A stretch of 64,000 nucleotides of DNA from JAVDCA01 sp035293985 (GCA_035293985.1 DATGLS010000007.1:1-64000), one strand, 5' to 3'. Positions 52,144 to 60,797 are shown, counted from the first letter of the stretch. Notes: generated by a model from the sequence alone, not told the origin. Numbers and translations: made by a program.

Positions 52144-53124
52144 ATGGCATCGGTAAGCGACTGGCAGGTGCCGCCCTCGGTCCGACCCAAGCAGGCGGAT
52201 TACGGCTACGATCTCGACCGCGCGCTCTCCGCGGTGGTCTCGGTCCACACCAAGATCCCGGATGACGCCTTCACGGCCGAGACGCTCGGGACCGAGCGCA
52301 TGGGCCACGGGGTGCTGATCCGCGATCGCGGCGTGGTGCTCACCATCGGCTATCTGGTCACCGAAGCCGAGGAGGTGTGGCTCACCCCGTCGGAAGGCCC
52401 GCCGGTGCAGGGCCACGTGCTCGCCTACGATCAGGAGACCGGCTTCGGTCTCGTGCAGGCGCTCGCCCGCCTCGAGCTGCCGTCGCTCGTGCTCGGGCGC
52501 TCGAACGACACCCGGGTCGGCGATCCGGTCGTGATCGGCGGCGCCGGCGGGCGCGCGCGTTCGGTCGCGGCGCGCATCGTCGCCAAGCAGGAGTTCGCCG
52601 GCTACTGGGAATACGTGCTCGACGAGGCGATCTTCACCACGCCCGCCCATCCCAACTGGGGCGGCACCGCGATGATCGGCTCGTCCGGCGAGCTGCTCGG
52701 CATCGGCTCGCTGCAGATGCAGCAGGCGCCGGAGCGCGGCAAGCCGGGCGGCGACCTCAACATGATCGTGCCGATCGACCTCTTGAAGCCGATCCTCGAC
52801 GACATGCTCAAGTCCGGCCGCGCCAACCGCCCGCCGCGTCCCTGGCTCGGCCTTTATGCGACCGAGATCGAGGGCCGCATCGTCGTCGTCGGCCTCGCCA
52901 AGGCCGGGCCGGCGCAGAAGGCCGGCCTCAACACCGGCGACGTGGTGCTCTCGGTCGCCGGCGCCGAGGTGACGGACCTCGCCGCGCTCTACCGCCGCAT
53001 CTGGGCGCGCGGGCCCGCCGGCGCCGAGATTCCGCTCACCATCTATCGCGACGGCAAGACCTTCGATCAGAAGGTCGTTTCATCCGACCGCAACCGTTTC
53101 TTCAAGGCGCCGAGCCTGCATTGA
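52144..53124 (+). CDS. HtrA/DegP-like protein lacking the catalytic triad, with PDZ domain
   Basis: The 326-residue protein aligns with S1C serine proteases: GHGVLIRDRGVVLTIGYLVT stands where GSGFII...LTNNHVV normally is, DQETGFGLVQA replaces the TDLALLK motif, and HPNWGGTAMIGSSGELLGIG replaces NPGNSGGPL. So His becomes Tyr70, Asp becomes Gly100 and Ser becomes Trp172; all three catalytic residues are gone. A PDZ domain follows (PPRPWLGLYATEIEGRIVVV, AGLNTGDVVLSVAGAEVTDL). There is no signal peptide. It looks like a cytoplasmic pseudoprotease, perhaps a peptide-binding scaffold. ATG 52144 with AGAGGAG is preferred. Confidence 0.85.
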   Translation: MASVSDWQVPPSVRPKQADYGYDLDRALSAVVSVHTKIPDDAFTAETLGTERMGHGVLIRDRGVVLTIGYLVTEAEEVWLTPSEGPPVQGHVLAYDQETGFGLVQALARLELPSLVLGRSNDTRVGDPVVIGGAGGRARSVAARIVAKQEFAGYWEYVLDEAIFTTPAHPNWGGTAMIGSSGELLGIGSLQMQQAPERGKPGGDLNMIVPIDLLKPILDDMLKSGRANRPPRPWLGLYATEIEGRIVVVGLAKAGPAQKAGLNTGDVVLSVAGAEVTDLAALYRRIWARGPAGAEIPLTIYRDGKTFDQKVVSSDRNRFFKAPSLH

Positions 53125-53271
53125 GGCGATCTCGGCGGTGATCCTGTGAAATTGGCAGTGGCAAGGCGACTGAATCCGCGAACCTGACAGGGGAGGGGCA
53201 AATGCTCAGGCACATCGCACCCCTTGGCGCCGTGGCCAGTTGCAAGAGAATGCAGCCGCGATAGGTTTGCG

Positions 53272-54201
53272 CTACTTCGCGCCGATCGTCTCGGCGCTTC
53301 CGTGCACATTGCGCAGCACCAGGCACGCGGCGCCGACGTGCTCGAGCCGGCGGCAGATCGCCTCGGCCGCGGTGCGCGTCTCCGCCCCGATGCGCACCTG
53401 GTAGAAGGCGCGTGTGCCGCGGCTGCGGAATTGCCCGTGCAAGATGATCGCGTCGGCGCCCGCGAGCGCGGCGCGGTCGCGTGTCTCGAGCGACGCGTAC
53501 ATCTCGAGCACGTGCTCACGCGAGAAGCCGGCGGCGAGCTCGGCGCCCCACGGCTTGCTCGCGCCGGCGGTGACACGTTCTTCCAGCGCGGCGATGAACG
53601 TGCTCGGCGAGCGGCGCAGCTGCGTCACCAGCGCGAGGCACCCGCGCGCCGCCGACGGCGGCTGCCCCACATCCTTCACGCCCCTCCAGTCGTCGATCGC
53701 ACGTCCGGTGATCGCCGCCACATAGGCGCGCGTCTCCCCCGGCAGGCCGCGCGTGCCGGCGAGCCAGTCGCGCACGCGCTGTGGGCCCGCGTCATAGGCG
53801 GCGGCCGCGAGCCCGAGATTGCCGAATTCGGTGCGCAGGTCGCGCAGCATCTCGGCCGATTTCGGCAAGGCCGCGATCGGATCGCGCGGATCGACCAGCC
53901 CGCGCTCGGCCGCGGTGCCCGGCATGAACTGGGCGATGCCGCTCGCCCGCTCGCCGCTGCGCGTCACCGGCCCGATCGCATTCGGCTTGAACCGGCTCTC
54001 GCGCCAGATCAGGCGCACGAAGAAGTCGAGTGGCAGCCCGTTGGCGGAGGCCGCCGACTCGAACATGAGGCAGAGCGAGTCGGTCGTGAGCGCGTTCGCG
54101 GGCGGGTTGGGCCGGTCGCCGAGAATCGTCGGCTGCTCCTGCGCCGCCGCCGCGGCGAGCAGGAATGGTAGTGCCAGCAACGAATGCCTGATTGATCGCA
54201 T
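53272..54201 (-). CDS. lytic transglycosylase (SLT) domain protein
   Basis: The 309-residue protein has a signal peptide (IRHSLLALPFLLAAAAAQ) and an SLT domain: FFVRLIWRESRFKPNAIGPV with the catalytic Glu (residue 68), SGIAQFMPGTAAERGLVDPR and NLGLAAAAYDAGPQRVRDWL. The C-terminal half contains a SPOR-like or short beta segment (FYQVRIGAETRTAAEAICRR, LEHVGAACLVLRNVHGSA). It cleaves peptidoglycan glycan strands in the periplasm. It is downstream of the flippase on the same strand but separated by a palindromic repeat. Confidence 0.9.
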   Translation of the reverse strand: MRSIRHSLLALPFLLAAAAAQEQPTILGDRPNPPANALTTDSLCLMFESAASANGLPLDFFVRLIWRESRFKPNAIGPVTRSGERASGIAQFMPGTAAERGLVDPRDPIAALPKSAEMLRDLRTEFGNLGLAAAAYDAGPQRVRDWLAGTRGLPGETRAYVAAITGRAIDDWRGVKDVGQPPSAARGCLALVTQLRRSPSTFIAALEERVTAGASKPWGAELAAGFSREHVLEMYASLETRDRAALAGADAIILHGQFRSRGTRAFYQVRIGAETRTAAEAICRRLEHVGAACLVLRNVHGSAETIGAK

Positions 54202-54245
54202 GCTCGTCGCGTGCCAACGGGGCGATGTCGATTTGGTTGCGACTT

Positions 54246-54322
54246 GTAGCCCGGATGGAGGCGCGCAGTGCCGTAATCCGGGGACGGCTTCCCCGCATTC
54301 CGCTGCGCTCCATGCGGGCTAC
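54246..54322. repeat. long palindromic intergenic repeat (GTAGCCCG type)
   Basis: GTAGCCCGGATGGAG at the left (54246-54260) and CTCCATGCGGGCTAC at the right (54308-54322) are near-perfect inverted arms. Inner segments GCGCAG/CTGCGC and AATCCGGGGA/TCCCCGCATT continue the match with small gaps. It abuts the flippase stop codon and may serve as its terminator. Confidence 0.8.
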
Positions 54323-54323
54323 A

Positions 54324-55709
54324 TTACCGCCCGAATACGAAAATATGGAGGCCGAGGCGCCGCTTCGTCACCACGTATAGGAGCACCGACTCGACCACGA
54401 TGGCGCTCGCCGTCGACGCGGCGGCGCCGGTGAGCCCGAACCGCGGGATCAGCGTCAGGCATAGAATCAGGTTGGTCGCGAACGCGCACGCATAGATCAT
54501 CGCGCTCCACGTCTGCTGGTCCTGCATGCTGAGCAGCCGCTCGGCCGGGCCGACCGAGGCACGCGCCATCAGGCCGATCGCGAGCACGAACATCAGCGGA
54601 TAGCCCTCGGTGAAGCCGGGCCCGAACAGGGCGAGGATCGGCTTGCCGAGCGCGAGCAGGGTCGAGCCCAGCGCGAGCGAGGGCCAGAAGGTCCAGCGCA
54701 CTGCGTCCTTGAGAAACGCGGCGAGCTTGTCGTGCTCGCCGGCGACGTAGTACTGCGCGAAGCGATGCGCGGAAGCGGCCGACACCGCGAAATAGATGAA
54801 GTTGAGGATCGCCAGCGTCTTCGTCGCCGCATAGTAAACCGCAATGTCGGCCGGCCCGACGAAGATCTGCAGGATGAGGGTGTCGACATAGGTGAGCAGC
54901 AGGAAGAAGCCGTCGACGAAAGCGATCGGCAGCGAGGTGACCATCCAGTAGCGCAGCTCGTAGCGGCGCTCGCCCGGCGGCACGGCGCGCTTGAGCCGGC
55001 GCCGCAGCAGCGCGGTCTGGATCAGCGTCATGGTCCACATGCCGGCCGAGGCTGCGACGAGGCCGTGCACCGCGGTGACGCCGCCCCCGAGGAAATGCAT
55101 CGCCGCCACCGCCGTGCAGATGATCAGCGGATGGATCACGTAGTTCGGGATCAGGCCGAGCTCGATCCAGTTGAAGCAGCGCGCGATCGTGTCCTGCACC
55201 GAGGACACCGGGAAGATCGGGATCACGGCGGCGCCGATCAGCAGCGGCAGCCAGTAGTAGGGCGCGATCCGGTCGCCGAAGGCGAGCACGGTCGCGGCGA
55301 GGAGCACGGCGACGATCGCGCCGTAGGCGAAGCTCACCCAGCGGCTGCCGCGCAGGAAGCCGCGCAGGCCGGCGTCGTCGCCGCGCGTGCGATATTCCGG
55401 GATGAAGCGCTGCGCTCCGGGCGCGATGCCGCCCGCCGCCCACATGCCGAGGAAGCCGACCCAGGCCCAGGCATAGACGTAGACGCCGAACTCGAAGCGG
55501 CCCATCCAGCGCGCGAGCAGCACTTGCGTCAGATAGATGATGCCGGCGCTGGCGCTGCGGATCAGGAAGGCCGAGCCGGCATTGCGCTGCGCGATCGCGC
55601 GGTCGCTGCCGTCGCGACGCCAGGCGTTGAGCCGTGCCGCGAGGCCGCGCAAGGACAGCCGCGCAAGCGCACGCGAATCCCCGCTCGAGTCGCTGTCGGT
55701 GACCGCCAC
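54324..55709 (-). CDS. polysaccharide flippase (MOP superfamily)
   Basis: The 461-residue membrane protein has about 12 hydrophobic segments, for example SAFLIRSASAGIIYLTQVLL, FEFGVYVYAWAWVGFLGMWA and AFVDGFFLLLTYVDTLILQI, and a pattern like Wzx/RfbX lipid-linked-oligosaccharide flippases (STASAIVVESVLLYV near the end). It would flip undecaprenyl-linked units across the inner membrane. It lies 84 bases downstream of the epimerase gene on the same strand. No polymerase or glycosyltransferase is present in the window. Confidence 0.9.
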   Translation of the reverse strand: MAVTDSDSSGDSRALARLSLRGLAARLNAWRRDGSDRAIAQRNAGSAFLIRSASAGIIYLTQVLLARWMGRFEFGVYVYAWAWVGFLGMWAAGGIAPGAQRFIPEYRTRGDDAGLRGFLRGSRWVSFAYGAIVAVLLAATVLAFGDRIAPYYWLPLLIGAAVIPIFPVSSVQDTIARCFNWIELGLIPNYVIHPLIICTAVAAMHFLGGGVTAVHGLVAASAGMWTMTLIQTALLRRRLKRAVPPGERRYELRYWMVTSLPIAFVDGFFLLLTYVDTLILQIFVGPADIAVYYAATKTLAILNFIYFAVSAASAHRFAQYYVAGEHDKLAAFLKDAVRWTFWPSLALGSTLLALGKPILALFGPGFTEGYPLMFVLAIGLMARASVGPAERLLSMQDQQTWSAMIYACAFATNLILCLTLIPRFGLTGAAASTASAIVVESVLLYVVTKRRLGLHIFVFGR

Positions 55710-55793
55710 GCAAATGCCTCCTCGCCTCGGCGTATAGATAGAGTGTGCGCGTTAAGGCTTGGTGGGCGTGGCCGCGTTAAGGTGAATCAATTC

Positions 55794-56672
55794 TTACGCC
55801 GGCAGATAGGGCTGGGTGCGCACGATGTGCTGGATCAGCCCGGTGAACCGCACCGGGTGCTCGCCCGGCGCGACGGGCGCAGGCGAGGGGGCGTGAGCCG
55901 GCCGCTGGTCGATCGTGCCCGGAGGAACCTTCGCCGGCATCAGCGTGCTCTTGAGCCGATAGGCGCAGAGCGCGGCGCCGGTCACGGCGAGCGTCACCAG
56001 CGACTTCGGCGAGCCCTCATGCCCGACCTTCGCGCCGGCGAAGAACGCCTCCCACACGAGGTTCGCGCTGTCCGGCCGGTTGAGGATCGCGCGCGTCACG
56101 CCCGGAGTTGTGTCTGCGCGCGTATCGAGCAAGTGCCGCGCGACGTCGCCGACCTCGATGTAGTTTGCGCGCGCCCGACCGCTCATCCGCGGCGGCAGCA
56201 TCACGCCGTTGCGCTTCGCCTGGTCGAGCACGCGCGACCACGAGCCGCCGTCGCCCAGCACCACCGGCAGATAGAGCAGGCGCACCGCGAGCCCGCGATG
56301 GCGCGCCGCCTCGGCGCAGATCGCCTGCTCCTGCATGAGCTTGCCCAGCCCATAGGGCGCCATCACGACCGGCGCCTTGCCGAAATTGAACCGCGCGGCG
56401 TCGAGCCCACCGCGGCCGTGCAGCGTGGCGAAGCTCTGCAGCTGCACGAAACGTTTCACGCGGGGCCCGACCGTCGCCACCACGTCCGCGGTGAATGCCG
56501 CGTTCTCACCCGGGTCAGCATGGATGTTGGCGCAATGGACGAATGTCTCGGCGGTCGCGCTGCCGTCGCGAAACTCGCGATAGCTCGACGTGGATAGCCC
56601 GGCGGCGGCGAACGCGGCCGTGAGATGTCGGCCGATGAAGCCGCCGGCGCCGCTGATCACGATGTCAGGCAT
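55794..56672 (-). CDS. NAD-dependent epimerase/dehydratase
   Basis: The 292-residue extended-SDR protein begins MPDIVISGAGGFIGRHLTAA (NAD-binding GAGGFIG) and has VKRFVQLQSFATLHGRGGLD and a catalytic YGLGK (MAPYGLGKLMQEQAICAEAA), the variant of the YxxxK motif. It is shorter and less typical than UDP-sugar epimerases, with a C-terminal Pro-rich tail. It probably acts on a nucleotide sugar. Its start overlaps the GMC oxidoreductase stop by 8 bases. Confidence 0.88.
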   Translation of the reverse strand: MPDIVISGAGGFIGRHLTAAFAAAGLSTSSYREFRDGSATAETFVHCANIHADPGENAAFTADVVATVGPRVKRFVQLQSFATLHGRGGLDAARFNFGKAPVVMAPYGLGKLMQEQAICAEAARHRGLAVRLLYLPVVLGDGGSWSRVLDQAKRNGVMLPPRMSGRARANYIEVGDVARHLLDTRADTTPGVTRAILNRPDSANLVWEAFFAGAKVGHEGSPKSLVTLAVTGAALCAYRLKSTLMPAKVPPGTIDQRPAHAPSPAPVAPGEHPVRFTGLIQHIVRTQPYLPA

Positions 56673-58002
56673 GGATGCTCTCCGCGAGCCGCAGCGCGAG
56701 CGCGCCGATGGTCAGTCCCGTGTTGGCGTAACCGGCGGCCGGGATGGCCGAGCCGTCGCATACGAACAGATTCCGAATGCCGAAGGCGCGGCCGTCCTTG
56801 TCCACGACGCCCGTCTCCGCCGTCGCCGCCATGCGGCAGGTGCCGCAGTGATGCGCGGCGGTCTCGAGACTTTCCGCCCAGTGGTCGAACACCTTGGCGC
56901 GCGACGTGATCGGCGCGAGCGCGTCGAGCAAGCCAGCGATCGCGTCACCGGCGGTGCGCAGGAAGTCATCGCCGAGCCGCCAGTCGCGCGTCGCCCCGCC
57001 CGGTGTGCCCGCGATCGCGCGCTCCTCCTGCGGCAGCTGCTCGGCCGACATGTAGAGCACGAAGCGCCGCGTCGGAATGTTGATGCCGGCGCGCAGCGAC
57101 AGTGCCTCGACGATGTCGTTGGAGCGCATCAGCAGGCGCAGGTAGTGTCGCACGTCGTATGGATTGTTGCGCAGGTCGGAGAGCACGCTCTTCGCCTTGA
57201 GCGCGGTCGGCCCCGCCGGCCGCAGATAGAACGCGAATTTCTGCCCGCGCATGGTGACGACGAGCGGCAGCCGCACGCTGCCCTGCAGATTCCGGTCGAA
57301 CCGGTTCCACAAGCGATTGAGATCGGCGCGCAGCGTCACCTCGCCGACGAAGCCGACCGGATGATCGAAGTAGAAGCGGCCCGCATTCTTGAACACGCCC
57401 GGTGCGCTCGCTTGCAGGATCGCCGGGCTGCCGAGCCCGCCGGCCGCGAGGATGAAGAGGTCGCCCAAGATCGGCTCGGCATTGCCGAACAGAACCGCGG
57501 CGCGCACCCGACCGCCACCGTCGAGCGCGAGCCGCTCGACGCGGCCGATGATGGTCTCGACGCCGCGCGGGTTCTCGGCGCGCCAGACGTTGCGCCGCCG
57601 CGCCGGATAGAGCATCGGGCTGCCGAGGAGCCTTTGCGGCACGCCGGCGGCCGCGAGGCCGGCGCGCAACTCGGCCGCGATCTCGCGCACCTGTGTGAGG
57701 CTTGCGCCGGACAGCGCAGCGTGCGCGTCGGCGATGTGTGGCGCGAGTTCGCTGGCGGCGAGCGGCCAGCCCGCATAGTCGCCGTCTTCCAGCTCGATCA
57801 GGCCGTTGTGCCAGAGATGGGTGGTGCCGCCGAACCCCATGCCGACATGCGGCTCGAGGCCCGGGCGGCGGCCGCGCTCGATGATGCGCAGCGGTGCGCT
57901 GTGCGGCGCCTGCTCGATCACGATCACGCGATGGCGCCCGGCGAGCCGGCTCGCGAGCAGGCTGCCGGCGAGGCCCGCACCGATGACGACAATGGTTCCC
58001 AT
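56665..58002 (-). CDS. GMC-family FAD-dependent oxidoreductase
   Basis: The 445-residue flavoprotein has the FAD motif GTIVVIGAGLAGSLLASRLA, LFILAAGGLGSPAILQASAP (GMC signature-like), and the C-terminal AAHHCGTCRMAATAE with DGSAIPAAGYANTGLTIGAL, the typical GTCRMG and N-T-G...P end. It is shorter than choline or glucose dehydrogenases and has no signal peptide. It might oxidise a sugar or alcohol; together with the epimerase and flippase it forms a three-gene minus-strand group, perhaps modifying a cell-surface glycan. Confidence 0.88.
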   Translation of the reverse strand: MGTIVVIGAGLAGSLLASRLAGRHRVIVIEQAPHSAPLRIIERGRRPGLEPHVGMGFGGTTHLWHNGLIELEDGDYAGWPLAASELAPHIADAHAALSGASLTQVREIAAELRAGLAAAGVPQRLLGSPMLYPARRRNVWRAENPRGVETIIGRVERLALDGGGRVRAAVLFGNAEPILGDLFILAAGGLGSPAILQASAPGVFKNAGRFYFDHPVGFVGEVTLRADLNRLWNRFDRNLQGSVRLPLVVTMRGQKFAFYLRPAGPTALKAKSVLSDLRNNPYDVRHYLRLLMRSNDIVEALSLRAGINIPTRRFVLYMSAEQLPQEERAIAGTPGGATRDWRLGDDFLRTAGDAIAGLLDALAPITSRAKVFDHWAESLETAAHHCGTCRMAATAETGVVDKDGRAFGIRNLFVCDGSAIPAAGYANTGLTIGALALRLAESIHA

Positions 58003-58199
58003 TGGGCCTGCGACGATCCATGCGTCGACGGACGCCCGGCCGACTCAAGCATAAATCGGTGAAAAAGGCGTCAAAGCGGGTCAAGCGCCGGCTTGATTGC
58101 GTTAACGTCTGCGGCGATCGCGACGCGCCGGCTACCTGCACGAGGTGGCGCCATGGATCCGACCGAAAGCCTTTGCGAATTCGATTGCTGGGGCGTTTT

Positions 58200-58326
58200 C
58201 CGGTCGGCGTGGTCAATCCCTTCGAGGATGTCGGCCGTAACGACCCGTGCCCCTGCGGCAGCGGAGAAGTTCGAGAAATGTCGCCTCGACACTCGAGGCG
58301 ATATGGGACAGCTACTCGCCTCGTGA
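58200..58326 (+). pseudogene. SEC-C zinc-motif remnant
   Basis: From about 58212 one frame reads VNPFEDVGRNDPCPCGSGE, the start of a SEC-C metal-binding motif. After 58266 the continuation FEKCRLDT appears in the next frame, so the motif GRNDPCPCGSG-KFEKC is split by a 1-base frameshift and ends at a stop 58324-58326. It is the C-terminal scrap of a SEC-C protein. The remainder of 58003-58488 has no other recognisable feature. Confidence 0.65.
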
Positions 58327-58488
58327 CGTGATCGCCGCTGGACGCGATGCCGTGACGGCGTGCTGAAGGACCCCGCGCCGGAACCCGGGCCGCACGTCGA
58401 CGATGCGTATTTCGCCGAGCTCTAACGCCTCACCGCGGAGAGCCGGCGGCGCGACTTCGGCTGAGCGCCGCCGCTCTCCTCGCGCCGC

Positions 58489-59181
58489 CTACTCCGCCGC
58501 GACCGCCGCGTCGGCGACGAACTGCGAGATCCACTTGTTGCGTCGCTTCACGTTGGCGCGATACATCGCCTCGAACTCGGCCGGCGGAAACGAGTGGGTC
58601 GACGGCCGCGCGATCAGCGCCCCCGCCCAGGCCTCGAGGCGCGGATATTTCTCGATCTGGCCGAGCGGGCGGATGCGGTCGAGGAAGAAGTAGCGTTGCA
58701 GGAACGGCGCATAGCCGGCGTCGACCAGCGAGTATTTCGCGCCGTTGAAGAACGGCCCGGCGCCCTGCTTCTCCAGCGCCTTCTCGAGCCGCTCGAAGGC
58801 GACGGGAATCTTCGCCACCGCCTTGTCGTAGTCGGCGGCGCTGTCCGCATAGGCGCAGCCGGTGACGCCCTCCGAAAAGGTCGGGATGTAATCGGTCCAG
58901 GCGCGGTTGACGGCGCGCGCCACCGGATCCTCGGGGTGCAGCCGCGGCGCGATCGTCTCGTCGAGATACTCGTTGATCGCGTTCGACTCGAACAGCGACA
59001 CGGCATCGTCGACGCGCAGCACCGGCACCTTCTTGTGCGGCGAGATGGCGAGGAACCAGTCGGGCCGGTTGTCCGGCTCGATGTGGCGGAATTCGAACGC
59101 GACCTTCTTCTCGCGCAGCACGATCGCCGAGCGCTGCACCCACGGGCAGGTCTTGAAGCTCACGAGGAGATATTTGGGCAT
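58489..59181 (-). CDS. glutathione S-transferase-family protein
   Basis: The 230-residue protein has the thioredoxin-like GST N-domain (KYLLVSFKTCPWVQRSAIVL, then HKKVPVLRVDDAVSLFESNA with the VPVL and ES motifs that bind glutathione) and an all-helical C-domain (TDYIPTFSEGVTGCAYADSA, GPFFNGAKYSLVDAGYAPFL). The CPWV motif resembles the Omega/beta-type Cys GSTs rather than Tyr or Ser GSTs. It is divergent from the DOPA-dioxygenase-like gene across the heptamer repeat. Confidence 0.92.
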   Translation of the reverse strand: MPKYLLVSFKTCPWVQRSAIVLREKKVAFEFRHIEPDNRPDWFLAISPHKKVPVLRVDDAVSLFESNAINEYLDETIAPRLHPEDPVARAVNRAWTDYIPTFSEGVTGCAYADSAADYDKAVAKIPVAFERLEKALEKQGAGPFFNGAKYSLVDAGYAPFLQRYFFLDRIRPLGQIEKYPRLEAWAGALIARPSTHSFPPAEFEAMYRANVKRRNKWISQFVADAAVAAE

Positions 59182-59210
59182 GATCGTCTCCGTTGGAGGA
59201 AAATGGGGAG

Positions 59211-59305
59211 GCGAATAGCGAATGGCGAGTAGCGAATGGGTTTCCCTGTCGATGCGCTATTCGCTACTCTCTATTCGCCATTCGCTATTCGCCATTCGCT
59301 ATTCG
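59211..59305. repeat. heptamer tandem repeat with inverted arms, copy 2
   Basis: CGAATAG/CGAATGG heptamers run on the plus strand at about 59211-59239, and their complements at 59254-59305 in seven units. The array fills the divergent gap between the GST and dioxygenase genes, so it lies over both promoter regions. It is related to 44602-44674. Confidence 0.8.
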
Positions 59306-59325
59306 TTGTGCGTCAGGATCACGTC

Positions 59326-59697
59326 ATGACTGCGCCATCCGCCGACCCGGCCATCATCCGGGACTACCATGCCCATGTCTACTACGATCCGGTGGCGACC
59401 CGCGACCGCGCCGAGCGCCTGCGCGCGCGGGTCGGCGAGGCCTTTCCGCAGGCGAGGCTCGGCCGCTGGCACGACGAGCTCGTCGGCCCGCACACCGCCG
59501 CGATGTTCCAGATCGCGTTCCCGCGCGAGATGCTGGCCGCCTTCCTGCCCTGGCTGATGCTCAACCGCGACGGGCTCAGCGTTCTCGTCCATCCCGAGAC
59601 CGGCGACGACGTCGCCGACCACTGCGACCATGCCGCCTGGCTCGGTGCCATGCTGCCGCTGCGGCTCGAGGTGTTGCGCCGCGAGCGGCGCGCGTAA
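59326..59697 (+). CDS. DOPA 4,5-dioxygenase-family protein
   Basis: The 123-residue protein has IIRDYHAHVYYDPVATRDRA at the start, VGPHTAAMFQIAFPREMLAA in the middle, and VLVHPETGDDVADHCDHAAW. These conserved His residues match the small DODA family (aromatic ring-cleavage extradiol-like, also called DUF1450-type in bacteria). Its native substrate in bacteria is unknown. ATG 59326 has AGGA eight bases upstream; the open frame before it runs through the repeat array. Confidence 0.85.
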   Translation: MTAPSADPAIIRDYHAHVYYDPVATRDRAERLRARVGEAFPQARLGRWHDELVGPHTAAMFQIAFPREMLAAFLPWLMLNRDGLSVLVHPETGDDVADHCDHAAWLGAMLPLRLEVLRRERRA

Positions 59698-59891
59698 GCC
59701 GTCTTTCCGACAGAAAGCCGCGCGTCACATCGCTTGCGGAACGGCTGCGCCGCCCCAGCATTAGCATCACTGGACGGGTGACGGCGCGCGGGACTTTGTT
59801 TCCGCGCAGGACACGATCGCCCAATTCGGGCCGAGACGCGTTGCGTGCCGTGCGCGGCGGCAGCGTGCCGGCAAGCATCAGGAGAGATGTG

Positions 59892-60482
59892 ATGAGAGTG
59901 AGGACCTTGTTGGTCGGTGTCGCCGCACTTGCGTTCGTCGGCGCGTCGGCCGGTGATATGGCGTGGGCGCAGCACGGGCACGGCGGGGGCGGCCGCGGCG
60001 GCGGCGCGCCGAGCTTCAGCGGCGGCGGCGCAGTGCACGGCGGAATGAACGCGGCGCCGAGCTTCCACGGCCAGACGACCGGCATGGCGCCGAGCGTGCA
60101 CGCCAACACGTTCAGCGGCAACCGGTTCAGCAGTGCCAACCGGGGCAATTTCGTGAACCGCGGCAATTTCGCGAACCATGGCGATTTCGCGAACCGCGGC
60201 AATTTCGTGAACCATGGCAACTTCGCGGATCGCGGCAACGACTTCGCGTATCGTGGCCACTACGCGCGGAACTGGCGCGATCGCGACCATGACCGCGATC
60301 ATGACCGCGGCCACTTCCGTCGGTTCGGCGGCTTCTTCGGCTGGGGCTATCCGTACGACGATGACTATGACTACAGCTACAACAACTGCTACTACGGCGA
60401 TTACTACGGCTGGGGCAGCAACCCGTATTATTGCGGCCCGTATGCCTACGGCTACGGCGGCGACTATTACGGTGACTGGTGA
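59892..60482 (+). CDS. secreted Gly/His/Tyr-rich repeat protein
   Basis: The 196-residue protein has a signal peptide (MRVRTLLVGVAALAFVGASA, cleavage near AWAQ). The mature part is low-complexity: Gly/His-rich (QHGHGGGGRGGGAPSFSGGG), then six copies of a hexapeptide like NRGNFV/NHGNFA, then DHDRDHDRGH, and a Tyr/Gly-rich end (YYGDYYGWGSNPYYCGPYAY). The function is unknown; such proteins can be surface-associated, metal-binding or structural. A strong terminator follows. Confidence 0.8.
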   Translation: MRVRTLLVGVAALAFVGASAGDMAWAQHGHGGGGRGGGAPSFSGGGAVHGGMNAAPSFHGQTTGMAPSVHANTFSGNRFSSANRGNFVNRGNFANHGDFANRGNFVNHGNFADRGNDFAYRGHYARNWRDRDHDRDHDRGHFRRFGGFFGWGYPYDDDYDYSYNNCYYGDYYGWGSNPYYCGPYAYGYGGDYYGDW

Positions 60483-60534
60483 GCCGGTCGCCAGCGCGGC
60501 GCCCGCTTTCGTGAAAAGCGAGCGCGACAAAAGG

Positions 60535-60562
60535 AAAAGGCCCCGGTCACGGGGCCTTTTTA
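60535..60562. terminator. strong bidirectional Rho-independent terminator
   Basis: AAAAGGCCCCG (60535-60545) and CGGGGCCTTTT (60550-60560) form a perfect 11-bp stem with loop GTCA, followed by TT. It ends the repeat protein transcript. The A-run on the left also allows it to stop transcription from the right. The stretch 60563-60797 holds no gene. Confidence 0.9.
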
Positions 60563-60797
60563 AGTCACCGGTCGGGCGATGCCCGTCCGGACAATGGCTC
60601 CAATACGCGACATGAGCCTGCCTCATTTTCGTCCCGCTGTCGGCGAATTGCAATCCGTCATCCTGCGGTCACACAGGTTTGAGCGGCGGGCTCGCCATGC
60701 GCGCCGCGCATGATCCAGCGCCGATCGGTGATCCAGGCCGCGGGCGGGTTGCGCCCCGTTGTGCGCCGAGCCCCGCCCTTCGCCAAGATGCCGCCCG

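Noticed and set aside
54732..56597. 621-codon plus-strand frame
   Set aside because: Antisense to the flippase and epimerase genes.
59211..59305. CRISPR array
   Set aside because: The 7-bp units are contiguous, with no spacers and no cas genes.
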